Shown here: positions 25,791 through 33,420 of the stretch, piece after piece
How the letters are laid out: each line of letters begins with the position of its first letter
How positions within the stretch are numbered: position 1 is the first letter of the stretch
Assembly (NCBI RefSeq): GCF_016862195.1
Contig: NZ_BOMM01000001.1
Span: 62,001-126,000 of the forward strand
DNA: 64,000 nt
DNA from: Paractinoplanes ferrugineus
GTDB taxonomy: Bacteria > Actinomycetota > Actinomycetes > Mycobacteriales > Micromonosporaceae
Direction of reading: 5' to 3'
Notes under the pieces: model-generated
Databases searched by the model: none
Told to the model about the DNA's origin: nothing
What the model saw: the letters and a program-made list of their open reading frames with translations, nothing else
Program-made: the position numbers and the translations under genes

Positions 25791-28379
25791 TCACAGCTCG
25801 TCGCTTTCGGGCTGCAGGAACGGGACGACCGTGACCGTGCGGTCGGCATGGCGGTCGTGCAGCAGGGCGCGGTTGGGTCTCGGATGCCAGTCGATCGGCC
25901 GGCCCAGCATCAGGGCCACGTCGGACTGAGGCACGTTCAGGAACAGCAGGCCCGCCACATCTTCCCGGCCGGCGCTGCCGCCGGTCTCCTCGCTGAACCG
26001 ACGCAGACCCCGCCACCAGGACAGCAGGTGCACGCCCCGCCCCGGGCCCGCACGCAGCAGCTGACGCAGGCCGGGCAGACTGCCCGGACTCGCCGCGTCC
26101 ATGCCGAACACCACGCGGTACCCCGGCGTGTCCAGATCGGTCAGCTCGGCGGCCAGACCGGCCCCGTCGACCAGCACCACCTCCTGCCGAGACCCGATCT
26201 CGGCGGCGAGCCGCTCGGCCAGCTGATCGCCCTCGGCCACCAGCGAAGAGATCACGAACCGGGTGGTACGCGGTGGATGGAACGCGGCCACACTGCGAGC
26301 CGCCGCGTCGAGCACCTCCGAGCCGGACGCCTGCGACCCGAAAATCGCCAGGTGCCGCCCGGGTGACGAGTCGAGCGGGAACGCGGCCGTGGACAGACCC
26401 ACGTCGATCACCCGGCCGACCAGCGCCGCCGGCCGGGCCGCCCGGCCCGCCAGCGCGGCCCGATAGGTGGGGTCGTCGGCCAGATGCTGATGTGCGTAGC
26501 CGGCGAAGATGCGCGGCGGCACCGCCTCCGGGTCGCGGTTGCCCCACAGCTTGTGCCGCAGCTCGCTCAGAACGTCCTTGTCGGCATGCGGATCAGGGAA
26601 ACGAACCACCCGCTCGTGTCCCCGGGTCGCGCCGCGCGGGCCGCCCAGACCTCCCGCCGTGTTGACCACCGCGGTGCCCAGCGGCAGACCCGCGGCCGCG
26701 TCGTTCGTCGGCTCCAGCACGTCGCCGCCACCCGGCAGGGCGATCCGCACCGGGAACTGGCCGAAGATCGAGTCACGCTTCGCGTAGAGGGCCTCCACGC
26801 CCAGCACGGTCTGGCTGGCCAGGATCAGGTGGATGCCGTACGACCGGCCCTTGCGCGCCAGCGACTCCAGCAGGCCCACCGCCTCGGTGGCGATCGGATC
26901 GTTACCGGTCAGCAGGACCTGGAACTCGTCGATGACACAGAGGACCCGCGGCATCGGCTTGCGTTCGCCCTCCTCGGCCGCCACCTGCCGCAGATCGGCG
27001 AACCTGGTCACGCCGGCCCGCTTGTAGGCGACCGAACGGCGGGTCATCTCGGCGTCCAGCTCGCGCAGCACGGCCAAGCCATATTCCCGGTCCGACTCCA
27101 CACCCACCGCGCGGGCGTGCGGCAGCCAGGTGCGGTCACGACGGGTCGGCACGAACTCGGCGAACGACACCCCCTCCTTGAAGTCCAGGAGGTACAGCGC
27201 CATCTCGGCCGGGCTGTACCGCGCGCCCAACCCGTACAACACGTTGATCAAGAAGGCCGTTTTGCCGGCCCCGGACCGGCCGCCGAGCAGCCAGTGCGGC
27301 GTCAGGTCGTTGAACCGCAGCACCAGCGGCGTGTCCCCGTCATGACCGACCACGGTGCCCAGCCCATCCGCGGCGGCACCCTTCGCGATCTCCTCCGGAT
27401 CGGGCAGCAGATCGGTGAGAGCCACCTGCGAGTCGGCCGACGTGTGCGCGGCGAGCTCCCGGCAAACCGCGTCGATCAAGCTCGGCGGCGGGTCCTTGTC
27501 GAGCTCCACCCGGGCGTTCAACCACTTCGCCTCCGGCTGCGAACCGAACGTCGCGCCAGGCGGATCACCGATCACCGCGTACGGGTTACGGACCGACACC
27601 ATGGTCGTACGGGGCAGCGGCGGCTGAGTCGTCTCGGCAGTCAACGGCGGCGGCGGCCAGCCCGCCACGATCAGGTGCAGGCCCGAATCGGGACCCTGCT
27701 GGGCCAGCGCCGCGATCCGTCGCAGCTCCTCGCCCTCGGTCAGCTCCGGCAGGCTCGCGATGACCACCAGTTTCATCCGGTCCCGCCGCCCCCGCCGCGG
27801 CGCCGCACCCCGGCCCGGCCGCAACCACTTCTCGGCGTCGGCCAGCACCTCCCGCAGCCCCGGCCGGTCCGTCGCCGGCGGCTCCAGCAGGCCGGCGTCG
27901 GTCAGATCAGCGAACGGGGCGAACACCGCACCCCCGCCGACCCCGTCGACCGCCCGCACCAGCAACGAGCCCGGCGGCGCGGCCGCGAGCAGACGCACCA
28001 GCAGGCACCGCAACAGCCCGAACACCCGCTCGTCGGTGGCTGAGGCATCGATCGTCAGATGCCCGGTGCCCAGCAGTGGCACGATCGCCGGAAAACGGGC
28101 GTCGTCCAGCAACTGGGCCACCCCCAGCCGCACGAACTGCGGAGGATAGACACCACCCAGCGGCGTGTTGGCCGACTGAGCATCCAGCGGCGACCCCAGC
28201 CACCCCGGCGCCAGCATCGACGCGGTCGACCGAAGCTCCGCCGCCAGCGTGTGCTGCTCCAGCGGATCCACCGCCGGCCCCGCCTCACCATCGAGCACGG
28301 CCGCGGCCGCCTCAGCGGTCGCCGTCGCCTGCCGATGCAGGGCAGCAGCCTGCTGGACCCGCAAACCCGAATCCGCCAC
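25791..28379 (-). CDS. FtsK/SpoIIIE-family ATPase of a T7SS- or coupling-protein-like locus
   Basis: An 862-aa protein. The start is GTG 28379, because AGGAGG lies 8 nt upstream; GTG 28388 overlaps that site. An N-terminal helical/coiled region (residues ~1-60) is followed by a beta-rich region. The FtsK/SpoIIIE ATPase domain has Walker A GGRSGAGKT (~368) and Walker B VLCVIDEFQVLL (~483). A second FtsK-like domain has a degenerate P-loop, FGSQASGSEVL (~683), without the Lys. No membrane helix is visible, unlike EccC or FtsK. It could be the motor of a small type VII-like system with the two following genes, or the coupling ATPase of the adjacent T4SS-like operon. Confidence 0.85.
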   Translation of the reverse strand: MADSGLRVQQAAALHRQATATAEAAAAVLDGEAGPAVDPLEQHTLAAELRSTASMLAPGWLGSPLDAQSANTPLGGVYPPQFVRLGVAQLLDDARFPAIVPLLGTGHLTIDASATDERVFGLLRCLLVRLLAAAPPGSLLVRAVDGVGGGAVFAPFADLTDAGLLEPPATDRPGLREVLADAEKWLRPGRGAAPRRGRRDRMKLVVIASLPELTEGEELRRIAALAQQGPDSGLHLIVAGWPPPPLTAETTQPPLPRTTMVSVRNPYAVIGDPPGATFGSQPEAKWLNARVELDKDPPPSLIDAVCRELAAHTSADSQVALTDLLPDPEEIAKGAAADGLGTVVGHDGDTPLVLRFNDLTPHWLLGGRSGAGKTAFLINVLYGLGARYSPAEMALYLLDFKEGVSFAEFVPTRRDRTWLPHARAVGVESDREYGLAVLRELDAEMTRRSVAYKRAGVTRFADLRQVAAEEGERKPMPRVLCVIDEFQVLLTGNDPIATEAVGLLESLARKGRSYGIHLILASQTVLGVEALYAKRDSIFGQFPVRIALPGGGDVLEPTNDAAAGLPLGTAVVNTAGGLGGPRGATRGHERVVRFPDPHADKDVLSELRHKLWGNRDPEAVPPRIFAGYAHQHLADDPTYRAALAGRAARPAALVGRVIDVGLSTAAFPLDSSPGRHLAIFGSQASGSEVLDAAARSVAAFHPPRTTRFVISSLVAEGDQLAERLAAEIGSRQEVVLVDGAGLAAELTDLDTPGYRVVFGMDAASPGSLPGLRQLLRAGPGRGVHLLSWWRGLRRFSEETGGSAGREDVAGLLFLNVPQSDVALMLGRPIDWHPRPNRALLHDRHADRTVTVVPFLQPESDEL

Positions 28380-28528
28380 CGCCCTCACCTCCTGTGTGCG
28401 GGTAAAACTTATCCCAGACCGGCGCGGGTATCGCGTTCCCGGGGGCCAGCAGCTGGCGCGGCGCGTACATTCACGTGCTTGGGTGGTGTGGCACGGTTCG
28501 GGTGCCGGGAGGCACTACTGTCGTATGT

Positions 28529-29167
28529 GTGCAGCCGCAGGAGCCCGTAACCGGACCCGTGTCGCAGCCGCCGCAGCCCCCACAGGCGCGGGGGCCGGTG
28601 CCGGTGTCCGGGGGCGCCCCCACCCCGCTGCCTTCCCTTACGCCTGTGCCTCCTCCCACCCCGCTGCCTTCCCCCACCCCAGGCGCCGAAGGCGGCCGCA
28701 GGCTGCGGAACCGGCGGGGGCGGTTGGTCCTGGCCTTGGTCGCGGGGATTTTGGGATTGCTCTGCTTGGGCGGGGCCGGCGTCTTCGTGTCCCTCTACGA
28801 CGAAGCCACCGAAATCAAACGAAGCGAACCCGACGCGGTCGCCGACAGTTTCTTGCGGTCCTATCTCGTTAATAGGGATGACGAAGAATCCTCGCTTTAT
28901 ACCTGTAAGTCGCGCCCTGACCTCGAGGCTTTGTCGACGCTTCGCAAGGAAATGATCAGTCGAGAAAAAGACTATGGCGTTAAAGTTTCCGCGAGCTGGA
29001 GCACTTTGACGGTGACAGATGATGGAAATTGGAAAAATGTCAGAACTGATCTAATAATTGCCGGATCGCTGGATGGAAACACAATCAGTAGGCGAACCGA
29101 ATCTTGGTCATTTGGCCTGGTGGACGACGATGGCTGGCGCGTGTGCCGCGCCATGAAAAACCCCTAA
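28529..29167 (+). CDS. Single-pass membrane protein, VirB8/TcpC-like architecture
   Basis: 212 aa if started at GTG 28529 (VQPQEPVTGP); an in-frame GTG at 28475 is possible. The start is uncertain because the GGGAGG site lies 16 nt upstream. The cytosolic N-terminus is Pro-rich, with PTPLPS-type repeats. One membrane helix follows (LVLALVAGILGLLCLGGAGVF), then an extracytoplasmic alpha+beta domain (PDAVADSFLRSYLVNRDD ... RTESWSFGLVDDDGWRVC) with the look of an NTF2-like fold, containing two Cys. It is on the opposite strand from both neighbouring ATPase loci. The second half is clearly AT-richer than the window average. The function is not established. Confidence 0.6.
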   Translation: MQPQEPVTGPVSQPPQPPQARGPVPVSGGAPTPLPSLTPVPPPTPLPSPTPGAEGGRRLRNRRGRLVLALVAGILGLLCLGGAGVFVSLYDEATEIKRSEPDAVADSFLRSYLVNRDDEESSLYTCKSRPDLEALSTLRKEMISREKDYGVKVSASWSTLTVTDDGNWKNVRTDLIIAGSLDGNTISRRTESWSFGLVDDDGWRVCRAMKNP

Positions 29168-29169
29168 AG

Positions 29170-29775
29170 CTACTCGACCCAAAGCAAATGAACTGGTATT
29201 TCAAGAGTCTTGGGGGCCTTTCCACTCCACGCCCATCGGTACCAGTCGAGTTCCGCCGAGACCCGAGCACAAATATCGCCGACCTCGTTTGTGTGAACTT
29301 CCGTTACAGCTCGCAGATCGCGACGCTCACTGCCATCATCCAGGAGCCCTACGACGCGCCGCCCGCTTAGCGGTCCGGCCGCAAAAGCAGGAATAGGCGT
29401 CTTGCGCGAAGGCTCGTCGAGCGAGACGAGGCGAACATCGATGCCTTGCTCCAGCGAGATCGAGCCAGCTAGGCCAAACTCCTCGACCCAAACTCGCTCG
29501 ATCGGAACCAGCGGTGCAAAGACTTCAGTCTGTTCTGACTCTGCGCGATACCACTCTGACTCGGGAATGATTGGCACGTAAGTCCGGCTTCCCTGCACTA
29601 CCTTCTCGTCAGCACGCAGGTCGCTACGCCATCCGTGACCAGGCAATCCAATGATTACTCGTCGCCCACGCAATTGGCCGCTCATGTTTGCCGGAGTGGG
29701 AACGATCGAGCGCGGTGGGTCCAGCGCCCAGTCCGGGTGGCCGGCGAAGGGATCGGGTATCGACTCGCCCGTCAT
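29170..29775 (-). CDS. Hypothetical protein with an internal tandem duplication
   Basis: A 201-aa protein whose ATG 29775 overlaps the stop of the M23 gene (ATGA), making it the last gene of the T4SS-like operon. Two ~65-residue repeats are visible. Residues 33-98 run from GQLRGRRVIIGL through RSDLRADEKV and SEWYR to PIERVWVE. Residues 134-201 run from GPLSGRRVVGLL through RRDLRAVTEV and LDWYR to IPVHLLWVE. No signal peptide or membrane segment is seen, so it is probably cytosolic. No family was recognised. Coupling to a conjugation-like operon suggests an accessory or immunity-like role, which is inference. Confidence 0.65.
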   Translation of the reverse strand: MTGESIPDPFAGHPDWALDPPRSIVPTPANMSGQLRGRRVIIGLPGHGWRSDLRADEKVVQGSRTYVPIIPESEWYRAESEQTEVFAPLVPIERVWVEEFGLAGSISLEQGIDVRLVSLDEPSRKTPIPAFAAGPLSGRRVVGLLDDGSERRDLRAVTEVHTNEVGDICARVSAELDWYRWAWSGKAPKTLEIPVHLLWVE

Positions 29776-30887
29776 CCCTGTCCTCCCAATGGCGCGCCCT
29801 GTTCTCGCATGAACGGGACAGGGTCGATGGCGCCGGCGCTAGATCGATCGTTGTTGAGGTGAACCTCGAAGTGCAGGTGTGGTCCCGAGGAGTTGCCACT
29901 GGTGCCGACTCGGCCGAGGACCTCTCCGGCTGTGACTTCTTGGCCCTCTTTCACGAACGGCCGCTGCACCATGTGGCAGTACCGCGTCATGATGTTACCG
30001 GCATGCTGGATCTCCACCATCCAGCCGCAACCGCCCTTGCCGGGATAGCCGTCGACGTTGCAGGTCTGCCGGCCGCTGTGGTCCTCATCGCACTTCACCT
30101 TGGAGACGATGCCGCTCGCTGCGGCGTGGATCGTCGTATACCGGCTGGCGATCAGGTCTACGCCCTGATGGGTAGGGCGGCTGGCGGTGCGGAAGCCGGA
30201 GCCGACCCCTGCTTTGACCGGCAGGGTCCAGCCGGAGGCGGCGATTTGCCCGGCCGAGGCGCAAACCATGCTGATCGAGTTGCCGATTGCGGCTGCCGCC
30301 CCGTCTGCGAGCATGTTCACGATCTGGGTGGCTACTGGTTCGTGTTTCGCGTACGCGTCTGGATAAGCACTGATCTGCACGCGCTGCGCCGCCTCGGTCA
30401 GCGGCATGTTTTCCCAGCCCTCGATTGTCTTGAGCTTCGCGTAGAACTTTGTGCTGGCGTAGACCGGATCCATCACCTGGGCCGGTGTGCCCCACCCCGA
30501 ACTGGGCCGTTGCTGGAAAAGCCCGAGCGAGTCGTGGTCGTTCCGGGAACCCAGGTTCCCGAGGTTGGTGAGCCGGGACTCCTGCATCGCGGTCGCAACC
30601 GCGATCACCCACGCTCGCGGCGGCATCTTCAGGTCGGCACCGACGTTGATGATGATCGCGGCGTTGCGGATCTGCGCACCGCCGTAGGACCTGACCTTCG
30701 GCAGCTTGGAGTCCGGGTCGACCGGACCGCCCTTGCCGCATCCGAGCGAAGCGTTGATCTTTTTGGAGCCGTCATCGGTGAGGCCACCCAGCAGAACCGC
30801 TGCGACGGCGCCGCCGCAGCAAAGCAAAGAAAGTGTCGTGACCAGCGCGACTAGGAGGACTACCTTGCGCGGCCGCGGGATTTTCAT
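29772..30887 (-). CDS. Bifunctional cell-wall hydrolase: lysozyme/transglycosylase-like plus M23 endopeptidase domains
   Basis: A 371-aa protein from ATG 30887 (MKIPRPRKVV), overlapping the upstream gene by ATGA. One N-terminal membrane helix (VVLLVALVTTLSLLCCGGAVAAVLL). A lysozyme/transglycosylase-like domain follows (RAWVIAVATAMQESRLTNLG, with the probable catalytic Glu; SLGLFQQRPSSGWG). The C-terminal M23 domain has HQGVDL (~246) and HLHFEVH (~339), the zinc-ligand motifs. Such two-domain proteins (VirB1/TcpG/ConG type) open peptidoglycan for Gram-positive type IV secretion. Its place in a VirB4-containing operon supports that reading. Confidence 0.85.
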   Translation of the reverse strand: MKIPRPRKVVLLVALVTTLSLLCCGGAVAAVLLGGLTDDGSKKINASLGCGKGGPVDPDSKLPKVRSYGGAQIRNAAIIINVGADLKMPPRAWVIAVATAMQESRLTNLGNLGSRNDHDSLGLFQQRPSSGWGTPAQVMDPVYASTKFYAKLKTIEGWENMPLTEAAQRVQISAYPDAYAKHEPVATQIVNMLADGAAAAIGNSISMVCASAGQIAASGWTLPVKAGVGSGFRTASRPTHQGVDLIASRYTTIHAAASGIVSKVKCDEDHSGRQTCNVDGYPGKGGCGWMVEIQHAGNIMTRYCHMVQRPFVKEGQEVTAGEVLGRVGTSGNSSGPHLHFEVHLNNDRSSAGAIDPVPFMREQGAPLGGQG

Positions 30888-31438
30888 GAACCGTCCCAGT
30901 CGATGCCATCGACGAGCCAATGCCCATCCGGCGAGACCAGGCGCAGGTTGAGCTTGCCGGAATCCATGGTGACTACCGCACTCACCACGGTTGCCCCGAC
31001 CGGTACGAGGCTGGGCCGGCCGATCACCCGGTCGGCGGGGACACCAGCCGGGTCGACGCCATCCAGCTCGCTCGCGAGGTTCTTCGTCGAGTTAGGCAGA
31101 AGGCGGTCGCGCCAGGCCTTCGGGGTCACGCCCTTGTGGTTGGACCATGCCGAGGCAAATGCGTACGCGACCGTCTCCGGTTGGGCACGTCCCGGACTCG
31201 TCGATGGCTCAGGTGGCGGGTCGGAGTCGACCACGCTGTCGTCGTCGCTGGGGTCGATGCTGATCGCAGGAGCGGGTGAGCCACTGCCCAGCGTAGGAGA
31301 GCTAGAGCTTCCGTCGGCGAATATGCGACCGATGCCTATCACTGCTGCGACAATCGCGACGATTACGATCGCGACGCCCCATCGCGACCGGAAAATGCTG
31401 TTGAGGCCTTGTTCGAGAATACGCGGCATACCGATCAC
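30884..31438 (-). CDS. Bitopic membrane protein, TcpC/VirB8-like component
   Basis: A 184-aa protein. GTG 31438 overlaps the stop of the VirB6-like gene (GTGA); an ATG three codons later is an alternative. There is a short cytosolic N-terminus, one membrane helix (WGVAIVIVAIVAAVIGIGRIF), a Ser/Pro/Asp-rich linker, then a domain of ~100 residues (ETVAYAFASAWSNHKGVTP ... LRLVSPDGHWLVDGIDW) resembling the NTF2-like fold of VirB8/TcpC scaffold proteins. The assignment rests on architecture and operon position, not on strong motifs. Confidence 0.65.
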   Translation of the reverse strand: MIGMPRILEQGLNSIFRSRWGVAIVIVAIVAAVIGIGRIFADGSSSSPTLGSGSPAPAISIDPSDDDSVVDSDPPPEPSTSPGRAQPETVAYAFASAWSNHKGVTPKAWRDRLLPNSTKNLASELDGVDPAGVPADRVIGRPSLVPVGATVVSAVVTMDSGKLNLRLVSPDGHWLVDGIDWDGS

Positions 31439-33420
31439 TTAGCCTCGGTGCGCACCCGGGGGGTAGCCGGCTCGCGGGTGGTGTTCCCGGTTTCTGGCCT
31501 GTAGATCGCGTAGGACGCCGGCTGTTCGGAAACATCTGGCTCGGCCCACGTTGTGGCTCGTTGCGGCCGGGCAGGCGCAGTGGGCTTCTGCCGCGGGGTA
31601 TCGCCGGTCGTTACCGGGACATCCTCGCGTACTGATTCGCTGCCGTCCGGCCTGGTCTGTACCGGTGCAACTTTCCGTCCTCTTGACGACGACGGTTCCA
31701 GTTCCCGACGGTTTGCCGCGTGAGCTGGATCTTCGAGACGGGCCTCCGGTCGAAGGTTGCCCTGGTCGAGGTAGACGGTCCGGCCGTTCTTGCCCATGGT
31801 CGGTTCGCGGGTGCCGCCTCCCTCGGCGACGTCGAGCTTCGCGGCCTCCCTCATGTCTCTGAAGAAACGCCGGTGCCACGATCCGGCCGAGACGATGGCC
31901 CGGGTGCCGTCCTTACCGCCAAGTTGCGTGATCCGCCGGTACGGCCGGAGCAGCAGCCAACCCACGACCCCGCAGAGCCACACGAGAACTACTTGAAGCC
32001 AACCGGGAAGGCTCGCCGTGTTCATGATGAGATCGACCGCGAAAAGATAAATTGCAGCTCCGGTACCAAAAATCGCTATGTTGAAAATTGCGGCGACCAC
32101 GGCGTTGCCTAGACGACGAATCCCAGCACTTGCGGGCCTCAAGAGACCGACAGTGCCAAGAATCGGCGCAGCGATGACTGCCCAACGGAAAACCAAAAAG
32201 CCGAGCAACACAAGTACTGAAGCGGTCAAGTCGAACATCGCAAACATAAAGGCAGCAAGCATAGCGATGAATCCAGAGCCGATTCGATCCATGCCGTTAA
32301 CACCCTGCAGATATTCGTACGCCTCAGGATCTTCTTTTTTAATCTGCTCGGCAACCTTTTCCCACTGGGTTCTTTTGCCGTTGAGTGTTCCCTCGCGGGT
32401 CTGTGGGTTGTCGCGAATCTTTTGGGCTTCATCCCAGGTGAGAGAGCGAGCGTCGTAGAGCGCCCGTCCGTATTTCTTAGCGGTCTCACTGTCTGCGGAT
32501 CCCACGATGCCACGAAGCCAGTTGCGATAGAGCATTGTGTCGGTAGCCGTATCGCTTGCCCGGACAGCAGGCGGTCGGTGGTCTTCACATGCACCGGGCG
32601 TTGGGTCATCACATTTGCCGGCAGGAGTGTCCAAGGCGCGCGGCCCCACGGCATCGTGAACTACGCCGAGCGAGGTAATTAGACTCTGGTCGGCAATATT
32701 GGCGGAGCGAACCGGCCATGCTGCGATGGCCGTTACGGCTACCATCACGAGGATTGCCCAGCCAGCCGTCGTGGTCGCGGCACCCATGTCTGCCTGCCTA
32801 GATCGCCAAAGCAGGTAAAGGCCAACAACGGCGAGGGTAAGTACCCCAAATACGCTAAAGACCTTCTCGTAGACTGCTTTCGTGGCCTGATCAACAAGCG
32901 GGTCGGCCCATCCCCAAAGAGATTGCGGATCCCATGCGCGCTCCCGAAGTGCATTGGAGGCGCCAATAACCGATGTCGCAATCATAAATTCGCCGTTAGC
33001 GACGGTTGTCTCAAACTTGTATTCAGGGTCGATGAGTGTTGAAGCGCAACCACTATCAAGGTCGTAAGTTGTGTAACTATATCCAGCGTAGCCGTACTGA
33101 CTGTAGATGCCTTGGGGCCCAGGCTTTGTTGAAGACGCCGGCCGCTCTGCGAACCAGCCGGCGAGGCCGGAATCGGGAGTGCTGGGGGTCGGGGGCATCA
33201 AGCACTGGGCGCGGCTTGCGCTGACGTCGGCCAAGCGGCTGACGCAGGACTTGAAGTCCTGCTGCCACTCCTCGGTGCTGCAGGCGCCGCCCGGTTCTCT
33301 CAGCACGCCGCCGCTCACGGAGGCACCCGCGGGGGCGGGTGCGGCCACGGCCCACACGATGGATGCCACCACGGTGATGAACATCGTCATGGCCAGCGCC
33401 AACGCCCGCCGCACCATCAT
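31435..33420 (-). CDS. Polytopic membrane protein, VirB6/TrbL-like channel component
   Basis: A 661-aa protein; ATG 33420 overlaps the VirB4-like stop (ATGA), and a second ATG is the next codon. An N-terminal signal or anchor (LALAMTMFITVVASIVWAVAA) is followed by a Cys-containing extracytoplasmic domain (four Cys in the first ~130 residues). About six further membrane helices follow, including VFSVFGVLTLAVVGLYLLW and AVVAAIFNIAIFGTGAAIYL. The last ~180 residues are a hydrophilic, Arg/Pro/Thr-rich tail. Polytopic VirB6/TrbL proteins form the inner-membrane channel. The middle of the gene (about 31.95-33.1 kb) is noticeably AT-richer than its 3' end. Confidence 0.75.
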   Translation of the reverse strand: MMVRRALALAMTMFITVVASIVWAVAAPAPAGASVSGGVLREPGGACSTEEWQQDFKSCVSRLADVSASRAQCLMPPTPSTPDSGLAGWFAERPASSTKPGPQGIYSQYGYAGYSYTTYDLDSGCASTLIDPEYKFETTVANGEFMIATSVIGASNALRERAWDPQSLWGWADPLVDQATKAVYEKVFSVFGVLTLAVVGLYLLWRSRQADMGAATTTAGWAILVMVAVTAIAAWPVRSANIADQSLITSLGVVHDAVGPRALDTPAGKCDDPTPGACEDHRPPAVRASDTATDTMLYRNWLRGIVGSADSETAKKYGRALYDARSLTWDEAQKIRDNPQTREGTLNGKRTQWEKVAEQIKKEDPEAYEYLQGVNGMDRIGSGFIAMLAAFMFAMFDLTASVLVLLGFLVFRWAVIAAPILGTVGLLRPASAGIRRLGNAVVAAIFNIAIFGTGAAIYLFAVDLIMNTASLPGWLQVVLVWLCGVVGWLLLRPYRRITQLGGKDGTRAIVSAGSWHRRFFRDMREAAKLDVAEGGGTREPTMGKNGRTVYLDQGNLRPEARLEDPAHAANRRELEPSSSRGRKVAPVQTRPDGSESVREDVPVTTGDTPRQKPTAPARPQRATTWAEPDVSEQPASYAIYRPETGNTTREPATPRVRTEAK

